Assembly: GCF_036588685.1 (NCBI RefSeq)
Contig: NC_086383.1
Span: 339,203 to 403,202, forward strand
Source of the DNA: Mytilus trossulus
Taxonomy: Eukaryota; Mollusca; Bivalvia; Mytilida; Mytilidae
Reading direction: 5' to 3'
DNA length: 64,000 nucleotides
Below are positions 11,467 through 22,918 of the stretch, one piece after another; the first letter of the stretch is position 1, and the number at the start of each line of letters is the position of its first letter. The notes beneath the pieces were generated by a model. The model searched no databases. It was not told where the DNA came from and worked only from the letters and a program-made list of their open reading frames with translations. Made by a program: the position numbers and the translations under genes.

Positions 11467-12329
11467 GCTTCTATAAACACAAAAACGTAATTTCTGCCAG
11501 ATAACATATATATATTGGCCGTTGTATGATACGTTGAACTAAACCTCACAACTGGTATTTGGGAAGATCTGTGTCAATAAATGGGACGTTCGTTATCCGA
11601 CCATTTAAACGTTGCCACTCCAAAACTGAACATTAAACTGCATGGACCAACCCCTGAGCAAATTCATTATATTGTCCTGTGAAACTCCATTTCCTGAATT
11701 GACAATTCTGAGGTATCACCAAATATAAGTGAACTGCAGCAGACTAAATGTCTTTTCACATCAAAATCTAGGTGTGCTCTGCCGAACCACTTCACCTGTA
11801 TGGAAAACCATGTGCTACTTGTCACATGATTTTTACCTGCCGCGTAAATGAATGAGTAGGGTGCCAATCGGGGTGCAATTTATACATACCTTTATAAACC
11901 ATGACAATGAGATAGTGAGCTGTCTTTCATGAATTACTGTTTATGAATAATAAGCAATTAATAAATAAAATATAAAAATCACACAATGAAGTTCGTCACA
12001 AACCAGAACCCATGAAAAAAGAGGATTCCCCTTTTTTATATTCAGGCTTCAACGTTTCAGGATAATAACTATGAATCAAAAATTCTTTGGTACAAAAATC
12101 TCAGACTAGGAACTATATCAATTTCTTAAATAATAAGTGATATTGCCACGAAAGCACTACCCAATAACAATAAAAGAGTCGTACTCCAAAACAAGCTTGG
12201 AACAACAAAAACCCATCTTTAATGCTTTTTTCAACAAGATAATTACAGCATCCTTCAGTTACTAAATCAGGTAATAAAGAAAATACCTCACCAGTATTAG
12301 AGACAATAGCATCAACACAGACTCAATCA
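11467..12329. other. Unassigned sequence between parts of the Crypton-type relic
   Basis: No clear element. A minus-strand frame at 11667-11867 was judged spurious. Some of this stretch may be decayed middle sequence of the Crypton-type relic, but I could not trace it. Confidence 0.3.
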
Positions 12330-12565
12330 ACCGTTAGTAACAACAGAAAACAGTCAATTTACAAAGGAAATTCTAATTTTTCAAAATTACATCCCGCAAT
12401 GAGTGGTATTTTCACCAATGCAATATTCCAAGGTGGAATTTTAAATTTGTCCTTTAACAATTGGACATCATCGACTTCAGATCAACAACTATTAGATGAC
12501 AACAAAAAGAACGAAATAAGCGTCTCTGCATACTTGACAGTGACAGTGATAGTGATTTCTAAAAC
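12330..12565 (+). pseudogene. Decayed C-terminal end of the KIAA1958/Crypton-type gene
   Basis: In one frame the text reads HPAMSGIFTNAIFQGGILNL followed by a polar tail and a stop near 12560. The GG-x-hydrophobic-N ending resembles the C-termini of KIAA1958-like proteins, so this is probably the end of the relic that starts at 9619. Repeats A and B lie between the two parts. Confidence 0.4.
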
Positions 12566-13054
12566 ATAATAATCATTCCATTTATTTATTGGTTGCTGGA
12601 TTATCCAATATTTTCATTACTCGGTATGCTTTAACAATTTTTTAAATTTAAATGCAATACATATCTGATTATTATCGTATTTTATGTATCACATCAATTG
12701 CTAAAATAATATGAATTTCTCCAGATGCTACATGTATAAAATACTTTTGCTTTAAGCAATTATGATTTAATGTATTTGCAAAGAGAGCAAATTAACCAAT
12801 AACAAATCATCTTGCATATACACCTATTATTACTAGCTTCAATTTATTTCATAAAACCTGAAACCAGTCTGCAAATAACAAACAAATAAAAAGATGCAAT
12901 ATAAAAACACCAATACAAAAGATTATCAAATCGAGATGAAAGCAAATTTACGTGTATATGGCCTTTAACAATGATCAAAATACATACTGTGTAGCGAGCT
13001 TAAAACAAAACCCCAAAACAAAAAAACAAACAACAATTAAATAATGACTACAAA
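12566..13054. other. Unassigned AT-rich sequence
   Basis: No coding signal or clear repeat. Many AACAAA-type words near 13010-13040 precede the satellite. Confidence 0.35.
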
Positions 13055-15047
13055 TTTTTGCTCGCCTAAATTAAGGGTGCCAGCATGTCCTCTTTTTATT
13101 CAAAATACTGATACTAACAAAATTTCAGTAGTTTTGATGCCTCCAGTTGACCTGTACAACAAAATTATTTGACCGCATCCACCAAAACTGACCATATATG
13201 CACTTTAATTTGTAAATCTATATACCCGCATAGTAAATCAGCCATATTTTTTATGTCAGGATTCAATGTATAATACAATCATGACAATGGACAGCAAAAT
13301 TGCAATATAATAACAACAAATTTTTGTTCGCATAAATTTAGGATACCAGCATGTCCTCATTTTATTCAAAATATTGATACGTAACAAAATTTCAGTAGTT
13401 TTGATACCTCCAGCTGACGTGTACAACAAAATTATTTGACCGCATTACAAAAACTGACCATATGTGAACTTTAAATTGTAAATCTATATACCAGCATAGT
13501 AAATCAGTCTTATTTTTAATGTCAGGATTCAATGTATAATACAATCATGACAATGGACAGCAATATTGCAATATAATAACAACAAATTTTTGTTCGCCTA
13601 AATGAAGGGTGCCAGCATGTCCTTTTTTTTACTTAAAATACTGATACGTAACAAAATTTCAGTAGTTTTGATGCCTCCAGTTGACTTGTACAACAAAATT
13701 ATTTGGCCATATTTTTATGTCAGGATACAATGTATAATACAATCATGACAATGGACAGCAATTTGCAATATAATAACAACAAATTTTTGTTCACATCAAT
13801 TTAGGATACCAGCATGTCCTCATTTTATTCAAAATATTGATAGGTAACAAAATTTCAGTAGTTTTGATACCTCCAGTTGACTTGTACAACAACATTATTT
13901 GACCGCATTACCAAAACTGACCATATGTGCACTTTAATTTGAAAATCTATATACCCAGACAGTAAATCAGTCATTTTTTTATGTCAGGATTTAATGTATA
14001 ATACAATCATGACAATGGACAGCAATATTGCAATATAATAACAACAAATTTTTGTTCGCATAAATTTAGGATACCAGCATGTCCTCATTTTAATCAAAAC
14101 ATTGATACGTAACAAAATTTCAGTAGTTTTGATACCTCCAGTTGACTTGTACAACAAAATTATTTGACCGCATCCACCAAAACTGACCATATGTGCACTT
14201 TAATTTGTAAATCTATATACCCGCATAGTCATGATAGTAAATCAGCCATATTTTTTATGTCAGGATTCAATGTATAATACAATCATGACAATGGACAGCA
14301 ATATTGCAATATAATAACAACAAATTTTTGTTCGCATAAATTTAGGATACCAGCATGTCCTCATTAAATAGAGTCATTTTATTCAAAATATTGATACGTA
14401 ACACAATTTCAGTAGTTTTGATACCTCCAGTTGACTTGTACAACAACATTATTTAACCGCATCCACCAAAACTGACCATATGTGCACTTTAATTTGTAAA
14501 TCTATATACCCGCATAGTTAATCAGCCATATTTTTTTATGCCAGAATCAATGTATAATACAATCATGACAATGAACAGCAATATTGCAATATAATAACAA
14601 CAAATTTTTGTTAACATCAATTTAGGATACCAGCATGTCCTCATTTTATTCAAAATATTGATAGGTAACAAAATTTCAGTAGTTTTGATACCTCCAGTTG
14701 ACTTGTACAACAACATTATTTGACCGCATTACCAAAACTGACCATATATGCACTTTAATTTGTAAATCTATATACCAGCATAGTAAATCAGCCATATTTT
14801 TTATATGTCAGGATTCAATGTATAATACAATCATGACAATGGACAGCAATATTGCAATTTGATAACAACAAATTTTTGTTCGCATAAATTTAGGATACCA
14901 GCGTGTCCTCCTTTTATTCAAAATATTGATACGTAACAAAATTTCAGTAGTTTTAATACCTCATGCTGACTTGGAAAACATAACTATTTGACCAAAACTG
15001 ATCATATGTGCACTTTTATTTGCAAATCTATATACCCGCATAGTATT
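13055..15047 (+). repeat. Satellite array, about 265-bp unit, about 8 copies
   Basis: Successive copies are marked by GTCAGGATTCAATGTATAA-type words at about 13255, 13521, 13719, 13983, 14259, 14540 and 14807. Spacing is about 264-281 bp, with one shortened copy of 198 bp. Each unit also carries AACAACAAATTTTTGTTC, ACCAGCATGTCCTC, CAGTAGTTTTGATACCTCC and GACCATATGTGCACTTTAA. Small minus-strand frames inside it (13984-14190, 14522-14716) are by-products of the repeat. Confidence 0.9.
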
Positions 15048-16016
15048 GTACCGAGCGCCTTAATGTCTTCTCCTGGTGCTCCTGTTCACATTTTAGTAGG
15101 ACCGTAAATGTACACGTAATCAATAATATTGGAAAACTATTAATGCAAAAAATATTCTGAATAAATTGAGAATGTCCGAATTTCATCTCTTTATTCATAA
15201 TAACAGTCACATCATATATAGGAGTTCATGATGGTGTACGTGTAAAACAAAACTATTTTGCCACATCATCAAAGTACCAACGAATCCGTACCAACACTGA
15301 CATGTCTGAATTCATTTGTACTATTTACGCTGAACGGGTCGTTGTCGACCTGGGTACTCCATCAACGTAGTAAAAAGTATACGAGGTTCTCTTCTTGGAA
15401 TCTATTATGTCTATTGATTGATTTTGTTTATAGTTAAACGACAAGTGGAAACTATTTCATTAAAATGCGCATTGAGTATAATTTTAGGACGTCCCATATA
15501 AATATCGGCAATGACAAATCTGACGAATTTGACGAGATTGTTGATAGTTTTACCACACCGTATGCTTACGGACACTGTACAATTTCTGTTAGAATATTCT
15601 GCGGGAAATAGAATAGTAAATCCAAGGCAAACAAGTTGAATATCAATGAAATATCCATGCAAGTATAAATTTATGCATAAAGTGAAATTTAGGAAGGGAC
15701 AGGTAAACAACGGGGAACGAAGTAACGCAGACAATGTTGCCGATATCCCGTGATATAAGAATATTGTTCCGATGCGTTGGATAACCTTTCTATCCGCCTT
15801 CTAATAAAAAAAACTCTGTGTGATCGTATAGCCATTTTTTATTTATATAAGAATACATGTATATCAAATAAAAGAGAGCATTTGTATAATATCTAGTAGA
15901 GTCTAGCGAGTAAATAATAAATGATATCTGTGGATAAACCATGCGAATGTTGTTTACATATTTTATTGAAAGCTCAAGTCTGATAAGAAAATTCTTATAA
16001 CGATAATCTGCCATAA
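15048..16016. other. Unassigned spacer with weak minus-strand frame
   Basis: A minus-strand frame at 15411-15734 (107 residues) is the longest here, but it shows no motif I recognise and no supporting splice sites. It is recorded only as a doubtful possibility. The GC content is somewhat higher than in its surroundings between 15290 and 15760. Confidence 0.25.
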
Positions 16017-16290
16017 GCAGACCTGTCCTCAGGTCTGGTCAATAGCAGACTTGTCCACAGGTCTGGTCAAAAGCAGACCTGTCCTTAGGTCTGGTCAGGA
16101 GCAGACCTGTCCACAGGTCTGGTCTGAGGCAGACCTGTCCTCAGGACTGGTCAAAAGCAGACTTGTCCACAGGTCTGGTCTGGGGCAGACCTGTCCTCAG
16201 GACTGGTCAAAAGCAGACTTGTCCACAGGTCTGGTCTGGAGCAGACTTGCCGATAGGTCTGCAGCAGTCCTAAAAATGCAGACCGTAGGT
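16017..16290 (+). repeat. Minisatellite of 28-bp self-complementary units
   Basis: About ten units begin GCAGAC at 16017, 16045, 16073, 16101 and 16129 onward. The unit core CAGACCTGTCCTCAGGTCTG is an inverted repeat: a 7-bp stem CAGACCT/AGGTCTG around a 6-base loop. The 28-bp period is not a multiple of three, so the frame at 16051-16314 rotates through the repeat and is not a gene. Confidence 0.92.
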
Positions 16291-16308
16291 CTGGTCCACC
16301 GACGACGA

Positions 16309-16372
16309 AGTTAACTTGCTTGACTGCTTAAAAATTCTCAAGTTAACTTAGAAAGCAGTCAACAAGTTAACT
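16309..16372. repeat. Inverted repeat with AAGTTAACTT motifs
   Basis: AGTTAACTTGCTTGACTGC at 16309 pairs with AAGCAGTCAACAAGTTAACT at 16353-16372, with one unpaired base and a loop of about 23 bases. AAGTTAACTT-like words recur up to 16385. Confidence 0.75.
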
Positions 16373-16645
16373 CTAAGTTAACTTTTGTCAAGGTTAGGAC
16401 CGCACCCATCTGTAATTCGGTCTAGTTTTCTACAAATATCATGCATATTGATATAAAATATCAGTTGCAAGTAACAATGTGAAAACTGGTGTAAATCATG
16501 ATATTTTTTGCTATATCAAAGACAAATCCTTGGCTATATGTACATTGCTTATTCACATGATATAGACTCAAGAAGGCAACACATTAAATGATTAATACAT
16601 GTTAAACATGTTATATTCCATTCATAGTGTTAACTGTTTCAGTGT

Positions 16646-16713
16646 AACTAAGTTAGGATTTGAACCTAAGGCCTTCCCATAAAGAGAGGCTCTGACCCCT
16701 GAGACACCTAGTT
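16646..16713 (-). tRNA. tRNA-like sequence (pseudo-tRNA or tRNA-derived element)
   Basis: On the minus strand AACTAGG...ACTTAGTT can form a 7-bp acceptor stem with one G-T pair. TTAGG-TTCAAAT-CCTAA is a proper T-arm with box B GGTTCAAATCC. The D arm is weak (CTC/GAG) and the anticodon stem is poorly paired, so an anticodon cannot be assigned. It may be a decayed tRNA or a SINE head. Confidence 0.35.
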
Positions 16714-16984
16714 GAATACATTTCTCCAAGAATCATAAAGACGATGTATCTTATAATTTAACTCAAAGTTACGAAAAAGATTAATGTTCAAGGACTAACA
16801 GTATGCAGCTAAGCAGTCTTTAAAAACATTTAGAAATTCAAGTGATCTGGTTCTGTTATTGTTCCTTTATTTTACCAGGGAAGAAAGTACCCGCGGAAAA
16901 TATGTTATCCTCAATTATAGCATAAGGCAAAGTACTTATAGGAAATGGTACCCTATAACTTGAACCAAATACTGTCCTAATTCG
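16714..16984. other. Unassigned sequence
   Basis: No gene or repeat recognised. Confidence 0.3.
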
Positions 16985-17150
16985 TGGAAGTCGCGGATCC
17001 CGCCATTTAAAAAAGGGGGGTTCCCAACCTAGGACAAAAAAGGGGATCCATCAATATGTCCCCATTCAAATGCATTGATCGGACAAAAACAAGGAGGAGG
17101 GGGGGGGGGGGGGCTTTCAACCCCCAGAACCACCCCTGGTTCCGCCAATG
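16985..17150. repeat. Dispersed repeat G with long poly-G run
   Basis: CCATTTAAAAAAGGGGGGTTCC, AAATGCATTGATCGGAC, an uninterrupted run of about 17 G ending near 17113, then TTTCAACCCCCAGAACCACCC. The copy at 50690-50812 has the same order of words. Confidence 0.6.
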
Positions 17151-17596
17151 AAGTATGTTCAAAAATAACACCTACCTTCCAAAGGACAATTTATACATGT
17201 TATAATACCTGTCTTTTTAAATTACATTCTCGTAACTAATAACAGCTATATGTACTCTCAGACTTGATACAAACAGCATTTTGATGCGATCTTGCTGGAT
17301 TTCTTTAGTGTCGCTTATGCTTAGCAGTTGATCAGCAGTCAGCGAATAGAAATTTTCTTCTTCTGGTGATATGAAATAATTCGATCTTTCAATCTATTGT
17401 AAAGGTTGTTTTTTGTTTGTTTGTATGATCTTCAAATAGTATACATCAATATATGCATTATATATATCTAGTTTCATCAAAGACACTCCGGTAATAATAA
17501 TTCCCGCAAAATTATTAAAAAAAAAATTTTGATCAAAAACATTGCTTTGCAAGATGATGAAAATGTTATGTTAATGTGGATTGTATAGACACGCGA
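17151..17596. other. Unassigned sequence
   Basis: AT-rich; nothing recognised. Confidence 0.3.
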
Positions 17597-17657
17597 CAGA
17601 ATATGAAGCTTAAAGTCTCGTTCTCTACGCTCACTCGACCTTTAGCTTCATATTCTG
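17597..17657. repeat. Inverted repeat
   Basis: CAGAATATGAAGCT at 17597-17610 is the exact reverse complement of AGCTTCATATTCTG at 17644-17657, with partial pairing further in. Probably a small MITE-like hairpin. Confidence 0.6.
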
Positions 17658-18024
17658 GCTCGTGGGCGTATATTTTTTTTAAATCTTTTTATCTACAACC
17701 AGATATTATGTACGTATGTTTGTTGTTTTTACAAAGGGTTGTTATTTAAATATATTTTTTATTCAACATTTCTTTAAGAAAAAATGTTTCAGAAGTGAAA
17801 TAAAGATTTATATTTCAATAAAAATAAGGGTTTAAAATAAATTCTACATTGAGTTTTAAACAATTGATGTATGTTTTTGAAAGGTACTTTTTGTACTAAT
17901 GTTTCAGCTTGAAGTAAACAAAACTCTTTTTTGCTGCCAAAAACAAACAAACACAAATGAACGGTCGATACCTCACGAGAACCGTTTATCTCATTTGATG
18001 AAACCTAGTCTTTATTTTTTTTTA
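17658..18024. other. Unassigned sequence
   Basis: AT-rich with TTTATATTTCAATAAAAA-like stretches. No gene signal was seen. Confidence 0.3.
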
Positions 18025-18158
18025 TATTGTGCATTGTTGTGTCGTATGAACTATTGTTTGTTTGTTTTTGTTTTTGTTTTTTAGCCATGATGTTGGTTTT
18101 TTTTAATTTTCGATCTATGGTTCTGATTTTCCCTCTGGTATCTTTCGCCCCTCTTTTG
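18025..18158 (+). repeat. Dispersed repeat D, diverged 3' part
   Basis: GTGTCGTATGAACTATTGTTT, TTTTAGCCATGATGTTGG and GGTATCTTTCGCCCCTCTTTT correspond to the end of the copy at 35384-35851. Confidence 0.65.
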
Positions 18159-18652
18159 AAAGTTCTAAAGATGACATGAGTACACGCCGGATTTGGATGT
18201 TAAGAAACACTAGACGCTTTCTAAACCTTTCAAATCATGTCAGCCCAAATTTGCTTTGTAATGCTCGTACTATCAAATAGGTTCTCCAGATGGTACCGCT
18301 GCTTTCATCTTATAAACCTCACGAGTTGACTAGGATGTGTAAATATATGTAGCCCTTGGTCTTCTTAAACCATCAGTCAAATCGTTGCTAAATGTATTTG
18401 TTCATTTGTATTTGCGGGATGTATAACAACACGTCAATTTTCAGCCAGAATGAGAGTTTGAATCGTTGCTACCTGTAGAAAGAGTGCAGTTAAACATCAT
18501 TGCCTTATTCGGAAAAGGTATTTGTAATCCTGTTTAATAACGATGGAATATTGAAAGTGTTAGGACAAATTCATGATATGTGAATTTTACCATAATACTA
18601 TATTTAATTTTATCTTACTGATCTCATTGTACTACATGACTGATAAATCTAC
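18159..18652. other. Unassigned sequence before the 38-bp minisatellite
   Basis: No recognised element. Confidence 0.3.
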
Positions 18653-19185
18653 ATGGCAGACAGCATTACCCGACAACCGCAGAAATCAACATGGCAGAGA
18701 GAATTTCCCGACAACCACAGAAATCAACATGCAGACAGCATTACCCGACAACCGCAGACATCAACATGGCAGACAGCATTACCCGACAACCGCAGACATC
18801 AACATGGCAGACAGCATTACCCGACAACCGCAGACATCAACATGGTAGACAGCATTACCCGACAACCGCAGAAATCATCATGGCAGTCAGCATTACCCGA
18901 CAACCGCAGATATCAACATGGCAGACAGCATTACCCGACAACCGCAGACATCAACATGGTAGACAGCATTACCCGACAACCGCAGAAATCATCATGGCAG
19001 TCAGCATTACCCGACAACCGCAGAAATCATCATGGAAGACAGCATTACCCGACAACCGCAGAAATCAACATGGCAGACAGCATAACTGACAACCGCAGAT
19101 ATCAACATGGCAGACAGCATTTTCCGACAACCGCAGAAATCAACTTGGCAGACAGCATTACCCGACAACCGCAGAAATCAAAAAT
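18653..19185 (+). repeat. Minisatellite, 38-bp unit, about 14 copies
   Basis: Units start ATGGCAGACAGCATTACCCG at 18653, 18691 and onward, followed by ACAACCGCAGAAATCAAC. The unit has no stop in the common variant and its length is 3n-1, so long overlapping frames arise in all three frames (18573-18848, 18653-19195, 18691-19089). They are products of the repeat and not genes. Confidence 0.92.
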
Positions 19186-19195
19186 AGTACTTTGA

Positions 19196-19434
19196 CAACA
19201 TGTCTGCATACTGTCCAGTTGTCAGTCTATATTGAGTACATTAAATAATAACACTTTAAGAATTAACCCTTTTGTTAATAAAGGATCAGTTGTTTTAAGT
19301 GTTGGACTATGAATTAAAGTATAGCTGTTTATTCCATAGATTCTATGAAAAAATAGATTTAAGCAAAACTTATACTCAGAAAGCTGACAACGAAGACAAC
19401 TAAATCTGAGTTCACTACATGTAAAACATTATAA
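19196..19434. other. Unassigned sequence
   Basis: Nothing recognised. It lies just left of the relic first exon. Confidence 0.3.
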
Positions 19435-19720
19435 ATAGGTCGATGCAAACAATCCCTAAATTAACAATGATACATGACGTGAAACACAGAACAGGGCTGT
19501 TAAACTTTGAATACACTGCTCTGATTAAATCACGTAAAAATTTGCATAATTTATCTTTTTAGATTCATCATGGACACAGATCACAGTATCCACGAAAGTG
19601 ACAATACAGAGCATATGCATGAAATAAGAACAATTACATACTGGAAGAAATATGAAGAAAAATATGTCCTTATCGTGGAAAGCGCAAATACACACCGTTG
19701 GTTTACCAATTTAATATTTA
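19435..19720 (+). pseudogene. Relic first exon of a cGLR gene with its upstream flank
   Basis: ACAGGGCTGT, GAATACACTGCTCT and the TTTTTAG-ATTCATCATGGAC junction (start codon at 19570) match the entry to exon 1 of genes 2 and 3. In the first 50 codons the peptide IRTITYWKKYEEKY parallels IRKLTYLKTYGVKR of gene 2. The sequence CGTGGAAAGCGCAAATACAC is conserved but sits in a shifted frame, so YRGKRKYTPLVYQ is no longer encoded. The rest of the exon and its donor site are missing. It is therefore the remnant of a fourth array member. Confidence 0.7.
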
Positions 19721-20159
19721 CAATTAATTTTTATGAAGCGAATATCAAGTATAAATCTGACAGTTTAACAAATATAACCCTTGACTCGTCTGAGGTCTAA
19801 TAATGGATCAACGAAATGACACATGATAAGAATCGAAAGTCTAACTCGTTATGAATGTGAAATCTTTCCGTTTCAAAATGTTACAAAACACTCAACACTA
19901 TTTTGACAATTGATGATATTAAGTTAACACATATTATACAAATGTAATGTATGCATAACCATGCGTCTAAAGCTAAGTAATGTGGGCATAAGAAAGTTGA
20001 AAACGGAAGTGAATGTCCAATAAAAGCCAATGAACCAATATGGAAAACTGTATTGGCCTTGTCCGAAAAGCAATATAAACTGTTGATTTCTATCAACAGG
20101 CAAACGCAATCAGTATTACACATGCTGCTATATTCGTATTTAGGATGATTGTATATATC

Positions 20160-21300
20160 ATTTATACAGATTGAAGTAATGTTTTATACTGTTATACGCA
20201 GCAGCTTTTCATCTCTTCATCATATATATATCTTCTGAACAACGAATGGTTTGTTTCTTTTTTGTTTGTTTCAGCTTCTTCAAATGTCTGCTTCAAGTAA
20301 CTCATGCTATATTGAGTTAGAAAGAAACAATTGTTTATCTAAAATTCAATAGTTTTTATTTTGCAATTTTCGGGGCTTCTTAATAGTTGACTTACTCGGT
20401 ATTTGTTTTCCAATTGTAGGAGGCCTAACGATTCCTATTGTTGTTTAAATTGTATGTTATGTAGTGACGCTTTGAGAGTTTATTCATTGACAATCATTCC
20501 ACATCTGTAATGATTATAAAAAATGTAACAAACTGCTTAATCTTGGTTGTTAAGTATGGCTCCCCCTAAGAATCATACAGATGGGGATACAGAAACAGTT
20601 GTAAAAACTACTTAATCTGTGTTGTTCATTTGTATCTACATGTGGTTTCTTTAAACAATGTTACATAGCATTATGTGCTGCTGTTGTCTGTTATATGGTC
20701 GGGTTGGTGTCTCTTAGATACATTCCCCATTTCCATTCTCAATTTTGCCATCTAACTGATGATACAATTTTTTAAGTTCAACTCTCTAAACATATAATAA
20801 GTGAAGTATGACATAAGAAAAAACAATAACTAAGGTAAAATTCAAATCATTTTACGTATAAGCACAAGAAAAATCGAAATCATCTAAAAAAAGACTAAAC
20901 ATAATTGTAAGTCTTATTTCACTTTATTTTATTTCCTTACTGTGAAGTTTATCAAGTAATGAACACTTATGATAAATTTTTTTCAACCTATTTGTTAAAG
21001 AACGAACCAATGAAAATTTTCCACGACAAGTATTGTAAATTTCCAGCAGGAAGTTTTTCTTCTTTCGTTTTCTTTCTTCTACGACGTCATCTCCTCACAA
21101 CTACAACGTTATATCATCGAGGTGGGTGGTGGTCAGGGATTACAACTGTAAATGTATCTCCATTGAAAGGAAGGTAAGATTTCTCTCATTTCTGGAAAAA
21201 AAATATTCTTCGAAATACTGTAAATTTCACGGAAGGTTTCTAACTTAATGTCAAAATCAAAAGCTCAAACATCAAATGAATGTATCACACTTTTCATATT
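20160..21300 (+). other. Duplicated non-coding block (unit 1)
   Basis: Matches 34570-36000. Near 20680-20755 a fragment of the RT-element tail is present (TGCTGTTGTCTGTT, GGTCGGGTTGGTGTCTCTTAG). The block at 20870-21060 resembles the flank just before exon 1 of genes 2 and 3. The frame at 20959-21177 is not conserved as protein. Confidence 0.45.
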
Positions 21301-21304
21301 TCTG

Positions 21305-22918
21305 ATTGGTCCACATTGGTGGATTCAACTGGTCTTAAAGCAAGTATAACCTCAGATAGAGTGACTATAGATGTGGTACACATTGGTTGATTCAACTGGT
21401 CTTAAAGCAAGTATAACCTCAGATAGAGTGACTATAGATTTGGTACACATTGGTTGATTCAACTGGTCTTAAAGCAAGTATAACCTCAGATAGAGTGACT
21501 ATAGATTTGGTACACATTGGTTGATTCAACTGGTCTTAAAGCAAGTATAACCTCAGATAGAGTGACTATAGATTTGGTACACATTGGTTGATTCAACTGG
21601 TCTTAAATCAAGTATAACCTCAGATAGAGTGACTATAGATTTGGTACACATTGGTTGATTCAACTGGTCTTAAAGCAAGTATAACCTCAGATAGAGTGAC
21701 TATAGATTTGGTCCACATTGGTTGATTCAACTGGTCTTAAAGCAAGTATAACCTCAGATAGAGTGACTATATATTTAGTGCACATTGGTTGATTCAACTG
21801 GTCTTAAAGCAAGTATAACCTCAGATAGAGTGACTATATATTTGGTGCACATTGGTTGATTCAACTGGTCTTAAAGCAAATTAGCCTAGGATAGAGTGAC
21901 TATAGATTTAGTACACTTTGGTGGATTCAACCTGGTCTTAAAGCACATTTAGCCTAGGATAGAGTAACCATAGATTTGGTGCACATTGGTGGATTCAACT
22001 GGTCTTAACGCAAATGTAGCCTAGGATAGAGTGACTATATATTTGGTACACTTTGGTGGATTAAACCTGGTCTTAAAGCACATTTAACCTAGGATAGAGT
22101 GACTATAGATTTGGTACACATTGGTTGATTCAACTGGTCTTAAATCAAGTATAACCTCAGATAGAGTGACTATAGATTTGGTACATATTAGTGGATTCAA
22201 CCTGGTTTAAACCACATCTAGCCTAGGTTAGACTGAATATAGATTTGGTACATATTGGTGGATTAAACCTGGTCTTAAAGCAAATTTAGCCTAGGATAGA
22301 GTGACTATAGATTTAGTACACTTTGGTGGATTCAACCTGGTCTTAAAGCACATTTAGCCTAGGATAGAGTAACTATAGATTTGGTGCACATTGGTGGATT
22401 CAACTGGTCTTAACGCAAATGTAGCCTAGGATAGAGTGACTATAGATTTAGTACACTTTGGTGGATTCAACCTGGTCTTAAAGCACATTTAGCCTAGGAT
22501 AGAGTAACTATAGATTTGGTGCACATTGGTGGATTCAACTGGTCTTAACGCAAATGTAGCCTAGGATAGAGTGACTATATATTTGGTACACTTTGGTGGA
22601 TTAAACCTGGTCTTAAAGCACATTTAGCTTAGGATAGAATAACTATAGATTTGGTGCACATTGGTGGATTCAACTGGTCTTAACGCAAATGTAGCCTAGG
22701 ATAGAGTGACTATAGATTTGGTACACATTGGTGGATTCAACTGGTCTTAACGCAAATTTGGCCTAGGATAGAGTGACTATAGATTTAGTACACTTTGGTG
22801 GATTCAACCTGGTCTTAAAGCACATTTAGCCTAGGATAGAGTAACTATAGATTTGGTACACATTGTTGGATTCAACCTGGTCTTAAGGCAAATTTAGGCT
22901 AGGATAGAGTAACACATG
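21305..22918 (+). repeat. Satellite array, 67-bp unit, about 24 copies
   Basis: Units contain ACATTGGTTGATTCAACTGG, TCTTAAAGCAAGTATAACCT and AGATAGAGTGACTATAGAT. Adjacent copies start at 21380 and 21447. The first third is nearly uniform; later units are of a second type with CCTAGGATAGAG. The matching place in unit 2 (36002-36240) holds only about two scattered units, so the array expanded or contracted after duplication. Confidence 0.93.

Noticed and set aside
13055-15047. Possible CRISPR-like array
   Set aside because: The 265-bp units are repeated in full without unique spacers and the DNA is eukaryotic; this is a satellite.
15411-15734. Minus-strand frame of 107 residues
   Set aside because: No motif, no homologous copy in the window and no splice context. 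A gene cannot be excluded, but it is not supported.
16051-16314. Open frame of 87 codons on the plus strand
   Set aside because: It is produced by the 28-bp minisatellite, whose period shifts the frame at each unit.
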